From positions 435,497 through 499,496 of the forward strand of contig VZTG01003212.1 in the NCBI GenBank assembly GCA_013397845.1: a stretch of 64,000 nucleotides of DNA. Direction: 5' to 3'. The notes beneath the pieces were generated by a model, which was not told the origin of the DNA, made no database searches, and worked only from the letters and a program-made list of their open reading frames with translations. Source of the DNA: Melanocharis versteri. Its lineage: Eukaryota; Chordata; Aves; Passeriformes; Melanocharitidae. The position numbers were made by a program, and so were the translations under genes. How positions within the stretch are numbered: position 1 is the first letter of the stretch; every line of letters begins with the position of its first letter. This document shows, piece after piece, positions 26,101-38,344 of this stretch.

Positions 26101-29100
26101 GCTATTTGTTGTTATGGCAACAGTATAATGAGTTGAGCTGTATAAGGGTGGAAATATCACACACAGTTTCTGTTCAGGGTAAAATAGACAAAATGGCATT
26201 TCTATAAATGGTGTTCCAGAATAAACTGCTTCAGTGGGACTCATGAAGTTTTCCTTCCAGCTAATTCTTCATCATTCTACAGTTTTTAAAGTAAGTGGCA
26301 GAGGAAGAACTTTAAAAATAAAAATCCTGGAAGAACTTTTTGTAAAAATAGCAGGAAGGTTACTCTTCTCATTTAAAGTGTAAGAAATAATAAAAAAAGG
26401 CCAAGATACTGTGTCCAAAAGTGTCCTTTTTAATACCATTATTACATTAAAGATTGTGAATCCAATGTATATTTCTTTGCAAGATAATTTTAACTGCCAA
26501 CTATTCTAACCAAAAGAACAATGCTTTTACAATGTCACATAATTGTCTCGTAAAAACAAAATTGTGTCCCAGTAAATTTGATATAATGGATGATGTCATG
26601 CCTGAGGGCTTAGTTCCCTTCGGGGAGTCTGTGTGGAAATCTGACAAACATGCTATAGGCGTCCTTATGTGGGTAAGGCCTCTGTGTGTGTGGATATAGA
26701 TGCAGTACTTACATTATTTTTTCTTTTATTATTATACCTAATATATAGAATAAATCACATTTCTTTCTTTCGGGAAAGCTGAAAGATAAACGTGCTGAAA
26801 GTCCCATGTCCATGGCATCTAATGCTTAAACAGATATACCATTATTCCTTTTATTCCTTTCTCTGTACAGAGATGAAGAAATGTTTGAGTGTTTTAAGAT
26901 CACCTTGCACTTGGTGTGGCACCACTTGGTGTAGCACTAAATTTACACCACTTGTTATTCCGGCTTGTTCCATAAATTAGGGAGCATTTTTGAGAAGCAT
27001 GGACTTCATTTATCAGAATGATGAGAAGAGAGAGCTAGAAAGCCAAGACGATAATATTTGCACAAAAGAAGTTTGAAAGCAGAGAAATACTATTACTTCT
27101 TGAATAGGAAAAATCTATTTATGCTTTAACATCCTTAAATGACACTTGTAAAGGTGTTGGAACAAAGAATTGCTTTGCTGCTCAATTGAAGGATGTGGTA
27201 TGCAGAACAGAACTTTACATCCCAAGGGCTGGGGTTAACCAGTAGGTCTGCAACTGAACTTTTGCAGGCGATCTGGCAAATTTTTTTAGTATTCCTCAAG
27301 ATACTTGCATTGCCATCATCTGCCATTTTCAGTCTGTGTAAATAAAAGTTTATATTTCTAGCAATAGTATTAGTTAAACCAAGGCAACACTATTTCTCTT
27401 CGTAGTTTTCTCTCAAACTTTACTTAAAGCTTGTATTTTTCAAGAGAGATGTTAGCAAATGTGGCAAACTACAAAAGAAATTGGATTAGCTGGTTGGTAG
27501 CAAGCTGGAAGATTGTGTCAGCTGTGTGCCCTTGGTGTGTTCTGGATAAGGTTTGCGGCTGGTTTTGTCTGGTACAGCATTAAGGAGCACACAGGTATCT
27601 GTGCAGGGGCCATCACTGCCAATAAGGTTCATATGAAGCCAGGATGATGATTACAGCAGTACGTGTGCTCAGTGGTTGTTTCCTTGGGGTTTGGATTGTA
27701 GTCTCTGTACGTTTTATCATTTGCAATACAAATAAATAAAAAGACCAGGTTAAAATATATTCTGCCATGGAGAGAAACATTTAAAATTCTTTATTCTTTC
27801 TAGGATTAGTCTAGAAATTTAAATGTGTGTTTATGATGAGTTTAGGTAGGTTAGGTAAGTAGTTTGGGGGGAAATGAGTGTTAACAAACACAGTTGCATC
27901 CATTATACTGCCTTTAGCCTCCTCTAGCTGTTATCTGCTTATTAACGTACAAATACAGAAAGCAATTTATCACATAGTCATAAACTAGGTTTTGCAAAAG
28001 GCTATTCAAGCTTAATGAAATCAGGCCCTGGCAGTCTGGCCTAGTCCCAGAGTCTAAGGCAAAAGCACCATGATGGGAAAATGTTGCAAGTTCAGATCAA
28101 TTTTCATATCGTCTACCTAAAAATGTTAAAAGAATACCATCATGCATTATAAAATGCTTTTCTAGCAGCAGAGGTCCTGGTGCTGATAAAAAGCAGACCA
28201 TTATCTTGGAGGAAATGAAGGCAGCTTCAGCTAGATGGACTAAGTATCTGTCCTAGCCCAGGGACAGAATCACACTCTTTATGTTTCTAGCTGGAATGAA
28301 AAAGAGGGGAACATTTATCTAAAACTAAGGGAAAACCCCATGCAAATAGTTGTGATCATTTGCTACTACTAGTAAAATTTCCTTCTCTGTTATTGCAAAG
28401 GTCATGTGTAGTTAAACAGTTTATCTGTTTAATTACACATCTTTTCTCAGTGTGTGGTCTAAAGCTGTCTTTTCCTAGATTTGCTCAAGGAGATGGACAA
28501 AACATAAATAACTAGAATAAGGCCCAAATGTATGTGGAGGTACCCACCTCCAAAAGTTCCTTGCCCTTAGAAGAAAAAAAAGGTGGAAATAGAAGTTTAA
28601 AACTTGAAACACTGTTGTTAGCTTTTGTTATTTATTTAATTTGCCTCTCTTCTTCCTATAAAGAAAGATGTCTTTATTGCATCATAAACTGGCTGGGATC
28701 GTTCAATTGTTTAAATACTTTCCCTTAAAATCACTCATAGGCATTGTTTGGAACATACTGGCTGCTGGACACTCCCAGATTATCCAGAGCTACCTTTATC
28801 CAATCCAGTCTGCATTTCAAATTCTTCTGGTACAAACAACAGTCTGATTCTTCCTTTTTATTAATATGAACTTTTACTTGTAAATGTTCTGCTGAAAAAT
28901 AATAAAAGGGTGGGATTAAAAAACTTTCAAGTAGTATCACCCTGTGGGTTATCTTATTTTGTTTATTTTTCTTACAATAGGGGCTCTTAAAATGGCTTTA
29001 ATTGGCAGCATAATGATAAAACATAGAGGATTTTTTGTGCTAGTCATGCCATCCTTATAGATGGTGGAGAAAACTTTCTACCCTGAAAGATAATTAGTAT

Positions 29101-29363
29101 CAATAATATCTTGTTATTATGTGTGCCTCTTGATGGCTATTACATGGGAAAATTTTTGCATTCAATATACTAAATATAGTAATTTTGCCATGATTATGCA
29201 GTTAACTGGTTTAGACTTATGCACTTCAGTCTGGGTTTTTTTCCATTTGAAGAATCTTGCTAATACTTCATATTGTTCTAGCAGACTTGGGACAAGGGAG
29301 GAAAGACAAAGATGAAAAAAATAAGATGCATATCTGGCCTCGTGGTGTTGTGCATGTGAGCTG

Positions 29364-29415
29364 GTATATATATATGTGTGTATGTATATATATATATACA
29401 CATACATACACATAC
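29364..29415. repeat. (TA)n/(TG)n/(CA)n compound microsatellite
   Basis: TATATATATATG, GTATGTATATATAT and ACACATACATACACATAC in succession, forming an imperfect inverted repeat. The Tyr/Ile/Cys/Val-rich open frames that run through it on both strands are translations of the repeat, not genes. Confidence 0.92.
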
Positions 29416-29678
29416 CCCTACACCACCCTTGTTGCTTGTGAAACATTCAAACGTTAGCCATAGATCTACATGCAAATGTATCACGTGTGCACTAAATAAA
29501 TTGCTTGAGTAAATATTTAACCCTGGAAGTTCTCTTCTATTTTTCCGTTGGAAAAGGCCTAAAAGTGTTTGGAAAAGGCAAAACTTTTAGTTTTCTAGGA
29601 GGGCTGAGTAATTTACCGGAGTTCTTTATTTGATGTAATAATGAAATTTTCATGTTTCTGCTTTTGCCATAGTCAATG

Positions 29679-29724
29679 CCTTTCATTTTGTTTTATGAAA
29701 GGTATTTTGTGATACCTTTCATAA
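29679..29724. repeat. Three-part inverted repeat with a 13-bp perfect stem
   Basis: The arms 29693-29705 (TTATGAAAGGTAT) and 29712-29724 (ATACCTTTCATAA) are perfectly complementary around a 6-base loop. A third element, CCTTTCAT at 29679-29686, can also pair with ATGAAAGG at 29695-29702. Confidence 0.88.
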
Positions 29725-31534
29725 TACCTGTAGAATATCCTTTTTAATACATTCAAAAGCTGGTGAAAATAAAATACTGTTTATGTCAAATTGGGTATCC
29801 AAGAGAAGATTTACCTAAGGGTTTCTTAATAAAGTATAAGCATGAATCTATATTTCACATGGAGATCCAGCATCTCTTTTGCAACGCTGGTCTTTAAAGC
29901 ACAACATCTAGAGACTGATAGTAGAGGTTGTAAAATCTCAAGAGGAGATGGTAATGTAGCAATGCACAGGTCTTGTCAGAAAAAGTAAGTCATCCTGCAT
30001 CATGGTGTGTGGCATCTTTGACCAAAATGCAGGTATAGCTGATGTTCTCAAATGCACTTCACAGGCTTGTCTGATCATCTGGGTTTGAAGGAAGGGACGG
30101 ATGCTGTGCAGGACAACCCAGTGCAGAGCGGAGCACTGTCCCACCTACCTGCCTGACCAGCCTGTTCCCTGCAGGCACCAAATAAAGATTTGAGGGGATC
30201 TGGGGAGCAGCAGCCTCAGCAGCTCAACCCACCAGCATCCTTTGACGTGGGGCGTTGCAGACAGCGGGGAAGACAAGCCAGGTTTTTCAGTTTCCTGTCT
30301 CTGCTGGCTCCTATCTGCCAGAGAAATCACAAGCAAAGGACTCGGCAATTTCCTTTCCCACCCAAGGAAGTGTGAGAGAGAGCAGAGGAGCTCCCCTGCC
30401 CCTCCTCTGCAGTCATACTGAGTGTGGATCTCCCTTTTCTCACCGGCAAGGCAGTGTACAATCGAGTGGTAAGAAAAAGCTTAGAGTCATCTGTTAGAGA
30501 GATGAGTTTTCAAAGAGTGGGATGTGAGGAAATTTTAGAAAGGTGATTCCCTAGAAGTTCCCATTACATTTTTATCTTGGTGCCTCATGTTTTGTTTAAA
30601 AAACAGCACGCCATGAAAGACTACAGCTGAGAGTGAACAGTTATTTACGAATTATTAATGAAAGCTAGATTGAGGATGGTTTGACAGTATTTTAAAATTA
30701 ATGGCCTACCATATAGCATTTCTCTTCTTTTTTTTGCCTGGACCTTTGGCAGCCTTGGCAATATAAATGAGTTTAGCAAATCAGGTTTATGTGAACTAGT
30801 TTTAGGTGCTTTTAGTAGAATTATTGATGACACTATAATGCTATAGATGCTACTGATTAAACCCAAGATATTGATAAACTATGAATTGACAGGCTTGAAA
30901 GTAGAATATTGAAGGAATATTGAAAGATTCTGAAATATACTTCGAGTTAAGCAAATAATACCATTGCTCACAGTCATACAAAACTAATTTGATGAAAAAA
31001 ATGTGCATATGAGATAAGTGTCCTGGGTTTTAGGAGAAATGTGCAGTGGCTTATTTGGGAGGCTGCATGGAGAAAGCAGCCCACACATGAAGAACTTGTC
31101 TTTTTGCATGCATAATATGATTTAAGGAGTTTATTTTTTTTTTTAAGACAAAGCTTGATTTCTGTACAAAACCCCAAACTGAAAGAAGCATCACATAAAC
31201 ATGGGCCTCAATGCAGACATTTTCACAGCTGCGTTCTTTAGAAGCATTTTTCCAAAGTTGTAGTGATTGTGTCTGCAGCACAAGGATTTCCTTGGTAGTA
31301 TAATTACATGCAGTATCTGGCAACAGATCTGATGTGTAATTAAAGCTTTGTATTGTGTATGCATGACAAGATTTTGGTAGTAGGGGACCTGCAAGGGCAG
31401 CTTCTGTGAGAAGATGCTGGAAGCTTCCCCTGTGTCCAACAGAACCAATTCCAGCCAGCACAAAGACAGACCTGCTGCTGGCCAAGGCTGGGCCCACAGC
31501 TGACCGTGATGGTGGCAGTGCCTCTGGGATAACA

Positions 31535-31542
31535 TATTTAAG
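31535..31542 (+). promoter_or_regulatory. TATA-like box of the LTR
   Basis: TATTTAAG sits in the expected position of an ERVL LTR promoter, just before a purine-rich tract that would start the R region. It points in the same direction as PRKCE. Activity is inferred only. Confidence 0.5.
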
Positions 31543-31827
31543 AAGGGGAAAAAACACCTGCACACTTGCAGGTAGAGAGGGGCGTGCAAATATGTGAGGC
31601 TGGGGCAGGGGGGAGAATTTGAGAAGTCCTTCCTGTGAGGAGGAAGAAGTGACAGAGACAATGTGAACTGACCACAGTCCCCATTTGCCATTTCCCCACG
31701 CTTCTAGGGAGGAGGAGGAGATAGAGAATTTGGGAATAAAGTTAAGCCCAGGAAGAAGGAAAGGGTGGGGAGAAGGTGTTTTGAGATGTAGTTTTGTTTG
31801 TCATTGCCCTATTCTGATTCCATTGGT

Positions 31828-31833
31828 AATAAA
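31828..31833 (+). terminator. LTR polyadenylation signal
   Basis: AATAAA about 290 bp downstream of the TATA-like box, followed by T-rich and GT-rich sequence (TCTGTTTTGTCTGTG). This is the usual order in an LTR. In sense orientation it could act as an intronic poly(A) site; use is not shown by the sequence. Confidence 0.55.
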
Positions 31834-34698
31834 TTAAACTTATTTCCCCAATTCAAGTCTGTTTTGTCTGTGACAGTAATCGGTGGGTGATCTCTCCCTG
31901 CCCTCATCTTGACCACTGAGCCTTTTTGTTATATTTTCTCTGTCCCTGTTCATCTAAAAAGGGGAGTGATACAGCAGCTTTCGTGGGCACCCGGTGTCCA
32001 GCCAGAGTCAGCACACCGCAAACTTCTACATTATCTTGTTTTAAACTGATCTTGCTTTGGTTGCAGATTGCAGTATTTGAGCAGTTTCAAGGAGTGGTGA
32101 ATGGATTTTTACCCCATATCATTGCTTCACATTGGAAAGGGGTTCCATGCAGTCTTGTGTCAGCAGCTGCCTCCTTGGCTGTCAGTGGCAACCTCTGTGA
32201 GAACTGTCCTTCTCATAGGTTCTCTCTGACTTGGGTTTTAAGAAGAAAATAAGTGCAAAGGGTTTTTTGCAGCATTAGCCAAATCCGTGGTCACCATGCT
32301 TTCTATAGAGAGTTTCGTTTGTGGCAGCTTTAAAGTAGAGGAACAGGAGTCATTATATAGGCAAGCCTAATAAGTATATGTTTATATGTAAGATCCTGTA
32401 GACTTGCGGATATTCTTTATGGAAAATCAGGAGCAAAGAAACTAAATCTCAAGTGGCAAGGGGCAAGCACTGTTGCCTATAAGTAATCTGAAGTCTACTT
32501 TAAAGAGACCCGAGAGTCAGATTTTCCAGCTGAGGTTAGGTTTAGGTTATCCACTAGCAAAAAGAGCCCAACGCTACTTGCATAGAGTATAATTGCTACA
32601 CAAGTATTATTATTATTACCAGTAATTTAATTGGCATATGACAAGTGACAAATATAGATACTAATACATTTTTAGAAAATCCTATGTCCTCTTTCTTCCA
32701 GTTAGGTTGATAACTACTGAGCCATCCTTCCCTTTTTATTTTGCTTCTTAATTCTGCCCTTACATGGTAGAAAGTATCTCAAAACAACTCCTTTCCTACC
32801 TAAAGGAGGAGCTACACTTTGCTTTGTTTGAATAGAAGATAGCACTTTGCTCACCTGCTTGTTTTGGGGTACTGCCGTGGGAGGGCTGGGTGGCAGCAGG
32901 AGTTGTGCTGCCACAACTGTGGTTCGTGTGACTCTCTCCAGCCTGAGCAGGGTGGCACAGCCCCTGCAGCTTCCTGAAGTCACCCACAGAGCAGCTGTTC
33001 ACCTGAACCACTTCCATTTAGGCTCAGGGGGCATCCTGGAACCCCAGCACCATTGAAAACAAAAGGATTTAAGCATGTAAAAACTTTGGTGAGCCATGGG
33101 TCTTCCTCGGATTGTGTGCCGGGTACCCAGGTGTGCAGAGCACCAGGAGGGCCTCCTGGAGCTCCTGTTTCCCATGGCTGAGTTTGAATCTCCTGAAATG
33201 AGTGGTTTTCTTGCCAGGTGTGAGCAGGGAAGGTTGATTTGATAGCTTTTGTGGGAGTCCTCATGAAACCTGAGCCAATAAGTTCTCTTTAAATACAGGT
33301 AAGTAGGGAATACTAATACTGATTATGAAGAGTTTTTGACAGCAATACCTCTGTGCATGAGCATAATGTGGCTTTTAACAGAAGTGGGGATAGAAGAGAC
33401 TGAGAAACACTGGAAGAAGGGGTTGGGTTTCTATGAGCAATAGCTATGGGAAGAGGAGGAGGAGCAGTACTTGTAATGGGTATTTGCTTCTTGGAATAAA
33501 TAATTAATCTCACCATAATGGTCCCAGCCCTCTTCATATCTCTGAAAGATTTCTGAATGAGCCTTCAATGAACTCTAAAGAACCAAGATGGTCTAGTTAT
33601 GGGAGTACAGAGCTCTGTGCATGTTAATCAGTCTCTCGAAGACTAAAGACATAAAAGATCCAATAATACCTCATGGAGTCAATACATCTTTTTTGAAATT
33701 AATTCTAATTCCATCTTTTACTATTAAAAATGAGAGGGAGCATGTGCAAATGTTTAGCCTGTGTGTTGCTTTACAGAATTATTCCATTAGATCAGCAGGC
33801 TGTGGATGAATAATTAACATGTATAATGTGGGGTATTTTGTTTGTGTGTTGGCTGAATGGGCTTGAACTGTATTCTTTGTCATGATACAAAGCAAGTTCA
33901 TGAACTGTATTTAGTGTATTGATAGTGATTTGAAAGCTATTTCAAGGTATTATATAATGATTTACAAATAACAGAATACCTCATCCAACTCCTAGACAAG
34001 ACAAGGAGCAGCTGCAATTGCTCTGACTGCTGCTGGAACCTAGGCAAATTAATTTTGGAAAAATTGTGTATTTTCCATTTTTTCTGTTCTCAGTCTGGAC
34101 ATAAACAAATAACAAAAATCTGTCACAGAGTGCTCAGGCACAAGAAGTTTTGGGACCACCCATCCTGGTTAGTCTTTCTGCTTTTTTTTGGCACTTTTTT
34201 GCCATTATGGGCTTCTTTGGGCCAATGAGACAGGTTCATAGTGCACAACTGGTTAATGTTTTGATTATTCAAGAAAGGCTCTCACCCCTCACAAAGTACC
34301 TATGAAAATAATGGTTGCTTTTGTAAAATAGAAATAAGGAAAAACAAAGTATACTGCTATTGAAGGTACTATTTTTGTTAATCTGTGGCAGTATTTTCAC
34401 TAACTTATTCTGAGAATTCTGCAGGTGTTAGCAGTAATTCTATAAGGAAAGATGCATCATCGGGGTGATTTAAATTGAAACTGCATTTGAACAGTTGTAA
34501 ACTTCAGTGTAATTGCAGTCACAAAAATATCAAGCACAAAAGGACAGTCTGAGGTCAAGAGTGGGAGTGGAAATGCCAAATTCAAAGAGGTGAACTTAGA
34601 CCAAGGAAAAGGAGAACTTGTAGAAACACAAATAGTGCTTCTTTAAGGATATAATTTTAAAAATAATGTATTCCTTTTGGTAAGTGTGTAGGGGGGGG

Positions 34699-34721
34699 TT
34701 GCTATGCTTATTGCATAGCAA
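34699..34721. repeat. Perfect 9-bp hairpin next to a G run
   Basis: TTGCTATGC-TTATT-GCATAGCAA, directly after eight Gs (34691-34698). Confidence 0.85.
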
Positions 34722-37700
34722 GTAAGTTCTTGCTACCCTTTTTCAAAAGGATGTTGTGACAGCATCTGTCCTGTCTGCTTTGATCCAAAAACTGAATTTG
34801 GGAGTGTTGAGAAAGCAAAGGCCCCAGTTACTGTTCTGACAGTACAGGGGCCCTCAGCTTCTCCACGAGCTAGTTCATATATAGCGTATCAAAAAAATGA
34901 GCCAACCATTTGTGACAGAGAGTGACAGCAGTCACAGCTTACTCTTCCAATCCAGGCGATCCCTGGTATTTGGGAAAAAATGCTTTAACGAATGTGTTGC
35001 TTGAGGGGTGAGGATGGGCATTAAGAAAGAAACTTTATGACCAAGGTGGTAATTTTGGTTCCTGACTATTCCGCCGCTGTACTTTGGAGTGGGCAGGTGG
35101 GGTAGCTTTGTTCCAGCCATGCCTCTCCCTCCAGAGTCTCCTGTCATACTTCGTATTTATGCCTTGGTATGGAGTATGTCATATGGCAGAAAGGGTGGAA
35201 ATTGCCAAATGAAATGTCTCTTACTTTTAAAAGAAAGAAAATTACTGTCCTCCAGCAGCAGTCTGCAATAGTAAATGTGGCAAGTAAACAATGATAATGT
35301 GAGGTGAAATGTTCTGTGAATGTCTGCAGGATATTGTAACAAACTTTTCCATTATTGGTTTCCCCAAACAATTTGCAGTCTAACAGCACTGGAGGGCTGC
35401 AGTGAACAGAGCAGTTCAGTTCCGCATTGTAAATGTTTTCTGGAATAAATAGGAAATACAACTTTTTTTTTGAACGAGGGGAGAACATTCAAGTCAAGCC
35501 ATCTCATTTCATTCACATTCCTTTGCCAAGTGTTTCCTCGGTCTGGCTTTCTACCTTCAGAGGTGCCTTGGCTCTAGAAGCCAAATATCCTAGGGATTTA
35601 AATAGCATTTAGGCCCTCAGAATCTGGGCCACGTTTGGGATTCTGTTCTGTGCACCAGAAGTGGTGTGAAAAAACGCATCAAATTGGAGTGAATGGAGGA
35701 ACAAAAAAGAGCCATGACTGCTTCGTGGCTCAAAAGCAGAGGGAGGAATCCAGGCATGAATGTTCTGGGAGGCAGAAGCCCCATTTGTAGATAAAACTGC
35801 TGTGCTCTGCTAACTTTTAAGCTTTCAAAGTGTTGGCACTCTGTCCTCTGTTTTTGGCTGGTGTCTTGGGATAGACATGTGGAATGTGATGCAGCAGGGG
35901 GGGTGGGAAATTTTAAAGGGGTTGGAAGATGGAAAACAGAAGGAGTTGGCCCAAACGAGCAAAGCTGTGCTAGTTCCCTAGTACAGGGTGGAGAAGTTGT
36001 TTCTAACACTCTGATAAGGAAGCTTAAGCTCCTGAATGGCAATTACCAGTGCAGTCTATAGGTAGAAATCATTCATCAAACTGCAGCATTTTTCCTCCTC
36101 TCTGTCACTTTAAGCAAGCATTTGCACTCACAGTGCAGAGCAGATCCAGCTTTCCTTTTGTCTGGAGTTGTTTGAATCCCCTGAAATAATAGAGGATTTC
36201 TGGGAACTGCTGCTTTGCATCATTTTTTTTTCCAAACTGCTGCAAAGATATGGATCTGTCCATAAGAGTCAGAATGCCATAAGGAAAGAAACTGGATCAA
36301 AATTATTTTCCATTACTGTCATTTCTTTGTCTGGTAAAAGTAATTTATTCAAGTTTACAGGATAGATTCTCTCCCAGTTTTATCGGTATGTCTCAGAAAT
36401 TTCCTTACCTCAGGAGGGTTACAGTTGTGACTTTCAGGACTGCTGGAAGAACATTTTTAGAGGCATCAAAAGCAGTTGAAGCAGTTCTCCCATATTGCTA
36501 TTAAACAGCAGTTTAACAGCTTGGCCATTGAGGCCAGGAAGGGGCTGTTTGATAATGCAGGCTATTTATGAAGTTTCCAGTTTGAGACTGTTTTCCTTTT
36601 ATTTGTACAAGTTTAAAATCTATACTCTGATACGAGTCCAACCAGATCTCACCAAATATAAATAATGTATAGCAGGGTCCTGGTTTTGTTTAGGATTTAG
36701 GTTACAGTTCTTCTGCTGTTGCTGGATACCTAGAGGGCAACATCAGATTTTCTTGACTTTGGAGCTGACTGCTGGCAGATAGGACTTAATAAAATTTAAC
36801 TCTAAGTTTAGCTCAAATCTTCTCAGGAGCATGTGCAAAAATATGTTTTGCCATCCTGAGACTGACAAGCCACGGTTTTCCTGTTTTTGGAAGAGTGAAT
36901 AAAAGCTGAAAAACAGAACTGATCTGAAAAAGCAGTATTCCTCCTCTCTCCACAGGGTAGGAAAAGCAGAGCTGGGAAATGCTGCTTTTTAGCAAGGGCC
37001 ACCCCAGCCATTTCCTCAAATATCACAACCTGTTAATCTCAATGGGGATCTTGATTTTCCAGGGCTGTGTTGCAGGAAAAGGGAACAGTGGGGCATCAGC
37101 GTTACAGACGTTAAATTAGCTGGTGATGGTCCAATATGAAAGAGGCTATGCAAATGTAAGAGCATTTAATTATGTAAAAGTGATGTACCTGTAATTGCAT
37201 CTTCAATTAAGACTATAATTAATATTAATATGATATTAATTTTCTTGATGTTCTTCTTAGTATGGCCTTTCATATTGGCAGTGTCTTTTGGAGGATCTTG
37301 AGAATGTGCATCCTTATGCTTCCTGTTGGAAGTCAGAAATTCTAAAAAATAGCATACAGCCTTATGTTGAATTGCTCTGGGAAATGAAAATGAGACTCTG
37401 TTTAAATGTGTACTGTAAGCTGGCATAAGTTTGTGCTCTCCTTAGATCTTCTTGCACTGATATTCAGCATGTTGGTGCCCTGACTGAACCTGTCAGGCGG
37501 CAGCGCCAAGAGACAGAGGTGATGCTCCAGCAGAGTTGACGAGGGAGAGGATTATTTCTTCCACTGGCAGCATGGATTTATGATGGTCTAAGATGACTCT
37601 GTAACAAGAATCTCAGTGGGGTTTTTTTCTATTAATTTGAATAGGAAACAGCTCTCTGTGACCAGTTACTAACATTGCTGGGATTGCTGCTGTTCAGCTT

Positions 37701-38059
37701 TCTAGTCATGTGATTTCATGGAATTTGGATCTAAGATAACTTTTCTTTTGCCCTAATGTTTTCAGTTGGAGAATACATCTGACTATCTAAGTGCTTCTTC
37801 AATTACCATTCTCAAATTAAAGTTTTATGTTTTCCCCTGTTCACATACTTTTTGCCTTTATATTAGTGCTAGGTTTCAGAGGGATGTATAAACATTAGTA
37901 AAATATTTCACAAGTTACAAATTATGTGCAATTGTTATTCTAGTACGGTGGCTAGAGAAATCTGAGACCTTGTGAATTATTCAGATGTATGTCATAAGGC
38001 TGCAAACGGGAAACGGAGAGAGCCTACACAGATGAGTGCTATGAGCTCTGACTGACTTT

Positions 38060-38135
38060 GAGGTTAGTCCTGCTTTGAATGGGCTCCCAGCCAGATGACC
38101 TTTCAAGGTCTTTTCCAGGCTAAATTATTAATGCA
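38060..38135 (+). mobile_element. Diverged CR1 LINE 3' end fragment (plus strand)
   Basis: The stretch CCAGATGACCTTTCAAGGTC followed by TTTTCCAGGCTAAATTATT resembles the last about 75 bases of CR1 (target-like AGATGACCTTT..AGGTC.TTCCA.CCTAA). The terminal ATTCTATGA repeats are decayed. Short and old, so moderately confident. Confidence 0.6.
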
Positions 38136-38319
38136 CGTGTGTGGTTGGTGTGCAATGCCACCTCAGTCCTGGATGCAATGCAGATGTAGAAGCAAATAGC
38201 AATGGGTGAGGTTAATAAAGCTAAAGAGAACCTGAAGTATTAAATTTCTTTGTATAATCTAGTAAGGAGAGACATTTTCCATAAGGGTAGTTATAATCCA
38301 AATTTTTGTTGAAAATGCT

Positions 38320-38344
38320 AAAAATCAATTAAAAATTGATTTTT
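38320..38344. repeat. Perfect 11-bp AT-rich hairpin
   Basis: AAAAATCAATT-AAA-AATTGATTTTT. AT-rich, so chance is more likely than for the other hairpins. Confidence 0.8.

Larger units (their letters stand above)
14993..31018. other. Intronic unique sequence between the first CR1 and the LTR
   Basis: About 16 kb of AT-rich sequence. It contains the G/T-rich tract at 15.9 kb and simple repeats at 16.3, 18.5 and 29.4 kb. A GC-richer patch at about 30100-30460 lies just left of the LTR and could be an older unrecognised element. The 115-codon open frame at 21326-21673 has no start context or family resemblance. No gene supported. Confidence 0.65.
31019..32020 (+). mobile_element. Solo LTR of an avian ERVL-type endogenous retrovirus
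   Basis: The segment from TGTCCTGGG at 31019 to ...CACCGCA at 32020 resembles long terminal repeats widespread in bird genomes. Recognisable parts in order: the block around 31405-31560 (GAAGATGCTGGAAGCTTCCC and the following CCAACAGAACCAATTCCAGC), a TATA-like TATTTAAG, a purine-rich stretch near 31700-31780, AATAAA at 31828, GTGATCTCTCCCTGCCC near 31890, and the terminal block GGGCACCCGGTGTCCAGCC. No gag, pol or env remains are seen on either side, so it is a solo LTR. The 5' end is less certain than the 3' end. I do not see a clean 5-bp target duplication (ataag on the left, aactt on the right), which fits age or a misplaced boundary. Two overlapping antisense open frames of 166-170 codons lie in it and are treated as chance. 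Confidence 0.8.

Noticed and set aside
29162..29484. Open frames on both strands rich in Tyr, Ile, Cys and Val
   Set aside because: They are translations of the TA/TG/CA microsatellite at 29364-29415.
31051..31691. Two overlapping minus-strand open frames of 170 and 166 codons, the longest in the window
   Set aside because: Both lie antisense within the ERVL LTR, overlap each other in different frames and show no domain. Long chance frames are expected in GC-richer repeat sequence.
32846..33264. Open frames on both strands in a GC-richer patch
   Set aside because: Frames on opposite strands overlap, none matches a known protein, and no promoter-like CpG density is present.
35617..36042. Minus-strand open frame of 141 codons
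   Set aside because: Low-complexity Pro/Ser/Thr/Leu composition typical of unselected sequence; no domain; an unrelated frame is open on the other strand over the same bases.
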